Shown here: positions 61,769 to 64,000 of the stretch, in pieces | Layout: each line of letters begins with the position of its first letter | How positions within the stretch are numbered: the first letter of the stretch is position 1 | Source: Watersipora subatra | Lineage: Eukaryota; Bryozoa; Gymnolaemata; Cheilostomatida; Watersiporidae | Direction of reading: 5' to 3' | Assembly (NCBI RefSeq): GCF_963576615.1 | Contig: NC_088716.1 | Coordinates: 60,792,228-60,856,227, forward strand | Length of the DNA: 64,000 bases | Made by a program: the position numbers and the translations under genes | The notes under the pieces: model-generated | The model's input: the letters and a program-made list of their open reading frames with translations, nothing else | What the model was told of the DNA's origin: nothing | Database searches by the model: none

Positions 61769-62684
61769 AAACCTTCATGACAAGAAAAGACCACCATGAG
61801 CGGATTAAAGAATTTAAAATACCTACTGAAACAATGACTCTTCAAGCCTTTGCATTTATTAATGAACGTTAGCTGATTCCCCGAAATAGCTGAAATAGCC
61901 GAGTAAAATGTGACCTGGTGCCTTAACATTCAATAATAGAGCACTTTACTATTTTCACAAAAAAGCAATAGATTCTGCGTACATTTTTATATAAAAACAT
62001 TTGAATTAGAAAGACTTAGATTTTCTGCTTTCAAGCGATTCATAAAATGAGAGAACAAAAATAAAATAATCTCATTATGTTAGTTAACCAAAAATTAATG
62101 GGATAAATGGTTACTGAGTCTATACATGTATATCTGATCGAGACTTGATTTAGAACTGATTCCAGAAAGAAAATGCTTACAATCAAACTGATCATAAGAA
62201 TAGAATCAGCTGAAAAGCTGCCTTAGTTTAAAGATGTGATTGCATCAAAAAAGTCGATGAAATGAAATTAAGACCAATAAAAGGCTACAACATCAGCTAC
62301 AATTTGATGTCATTTTTGTCTCTGTAGACTAACCCTGCCCAGAGATACGGGCATTTGAATGAGATCATTTTTTGAAACGCTCAGATTCGAGCGGGTGCTT
62401 TATTGCTGACGTGTATAGTAATACATATGACAAGGATCTACGAGCAATAAATATAAGATCTCCTCTTTAGCCAATCATCAGCACAAAATTTTTATATAGG
62501 TCATAATAAATGTTATCGCTCGTAAAACGCGTTTTCTGTGATTTTTCGTAAGGGATTTTACTCAATTATTAGTTCATGCATCGACATTTAATTTACTAAA
62601 TTAATTGACATCGTTAATTTACTGAATTACTGCATCGACACGTTTTATTGATGAACAACAGAATTGAAACAATGCTTCCAGTTC

Positions 62685-62857
62685 TAGCGAAGGTGACTCA
62701 GAGTTTTCTGAGCATCAGGTGGTTAAAGATTCGGGCAGACAGCTTATGGTTAAAGCTGAGAGGCGCCAGCAGCGTTATGCTGCAGAGGAGGATAGGAAAA
62801 TGGAGGGAAATTTATCTATAACTTTGAGTCTCCTATATATATATACTAAACCGAAGG
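62685..62857 (+). CDS. Possible internal coding exon, function unknown
   Basis: After a TTCCAG acceptor-like site one frame is open and charged: S-S-E-G-D-S-E-F-S-E-H-Q-V-V-K-D-S-G-R-Q, then a Lys/Arg/Glu-rich stretch. A donor CCGAAG|GTAATA follows. No neighbouring exon with a fitting phase was found. It may belong to a transposase-like gene or be fortuitous. Confidence 0.25.
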
Positions 62858-64000
62858 TAATAATTTTAGTATTCATGAACACATTTACTAATTAACAAAA
62901 TGATAACTTTTTGCTATCATGAATCATCGTTTCATAACTTTTTTATCATTTCACCTAGCTATAATATTTGCTTCAAATTGTCTTTGGCAGTTTTAGCTAG
63001 TAAATTAGATTTATGATTAGAATTTATGTTCACTTCTCCTTTGTGGAAAGTGAGGAAAATCGATTGATCAATGCTCATCTTTACCTTCCAGAAACAAAGC
63101 TTCGAATTGTTGGCTTGGCGTACTTGTGCTTTTTGTTAAACATTTATTTATTTTGAAAATTACACTCGCAATCTATCTAACTCCCAAATTGAAAGCTTTT
63201 AGTAGATAAGCGTTAGAATGAAATATCTATGATGGCATATATTTATTACATTTGTTTTATTTATTACAGGAGTTTTATGTGGTCCACCAGTGTGGGAAGC
63301 AGTAGTGACAGTGTGGAAACTGCTATAAACGGGAAAGAGAGGCATGAATGTGTGCTGCACAAACCATGACATGTTTTGTTTGAGTTTACTTCAGAAGATT
63401 ACTTGGTCCTATTATATGAGCTAAAACTATGTGAGTGGCCAAGACTGGGATAGATGTTTTTAATAAAAACTTTGTGCCAAGATGAAATTGTTTTGGCTCA
63501 TGAAAATTATATACTAAAATAAGATTGTTGAAGATAATGCAAAACATGATTTGCAGAACATATTGAATACATCATAGCCCCGTTGCCACCTGTGCTGAAA
63601 TATTGTCTGATAGATTGATTTATTAAGTGTAATCAAAGCTGTATTGACAGGTACTTTTGCGTAGCTTGACTCAATTTCAACGGACTGAATATTAAGAGCT
63701 TAAAAAGTGTTACATTCCATGCTACGAAGTGAAAACAGATGAATCCACAACCGCCAACCAGGTGCAAAAATGGCTTTATTAACCCATTGCCAGAATCGGT
63801 GGGTTAATCGATTTCAAAGAAATTGACGTTGTTCTGCATTCACTATTTCAGTCAACTCATAAAACCATTTATTTTGTACTTGAATCAACTAATCAAATGT
63901 GACCAGTAAATTTTTTTCTACAAACTGATACTAATAATGACTAGATAACGTTGACTATATATGACCTTTTTAGAGATGCAGTTGGTTTCACCATATATTC

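Larger units (their letters stand above)
60177..64000. other. Right end of the window
   Basis: Should contain the TMEM181 5' end or first intron, but no membrane-anchor exon could be recognised. Holds the minisatellite 60800-61400, an inverted repeat 61724-61768 and a possible exon near 62685-62857. The rest is AT-rich with no supported feature. Confidence 0.45.

Noticed and set aside
61402..61929. 175-residue minus-strand open frame
   Set aside because: Low-complexity Phe/Ser-rich continuation of the repeat region with no acceptor or motif; not the missing TMEM181 N-terminus.

Overview
This is AT-rich, intron-rich animal nuclear DNA. The genes have GT-AG introns and metazoan-type products. 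The mix of a sigma-class-like GST, a GluCl/glycine-receptor-type channel, a Sec-type SelU relative and many lophotrochozoan-style repeats suggests an aquatic invertebrate, probably a lophotrochozoan (mollusc, brachiopod or bryozoan). The species cannot be named from sequence alone. No bacterial operons, rRNA or CRISPR arrays are visible. All multi-exon models were assembled by eye from splice signals, reading phase and remembered family motifs.

Layout. (1) 278-4079 (+): a five-exon PRXL2B/SelU2-type thioredoxin-fold gene. Its redox motif carries an in-frame TGA in place of the first Cys, and a well-formed SECIS-like element lies at 4413-4480 in the 3' flank. This is the strongest novel item. 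(2) 5559-22282 (-): a Cys-loop ligand-gated anion channel, complete from just after the start codon to M4, in eight exons spread over 17 kb of repeat-filled introns. (3) 24442-28085: a P-type DNA transposon with a perfect 8-bp target duplication. It contains a Tigger-like element, which itself contains a third inverted-repeat element. (4) 28094-34368: no convincing gene, two tandem repeats. (5) 34369-37967 (+): a four-exon gene for an unrecognised, probably single-pass membrane protein. (6) 41228-45606 (+): a five-exon sigma-class-like glutathione S-transferase whose second exon is split by a 1.76-kb terminal-inverted-repeat transposon. (7) 46792-60176 (-): nine exons of a TMEM181 homologue, lacking only the N-terminal exon(s). 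Its introns hold a 1.9-kb minisatellite, a mariner relic, tRNA-like repeats and another DNA element. (8) 60177-64000: a 19-bp minisatellite and one possible exon.

The genes do not form an evident pathway. SelU2-like and GST are both thiol-redox or prostanoid-family enzymes by homology, but nothing in the sequence links them. Much of the remaining open reading frame content is translated tandem repeat (units divisible by three, or frames kept open by chance) and is not annotated as protein.
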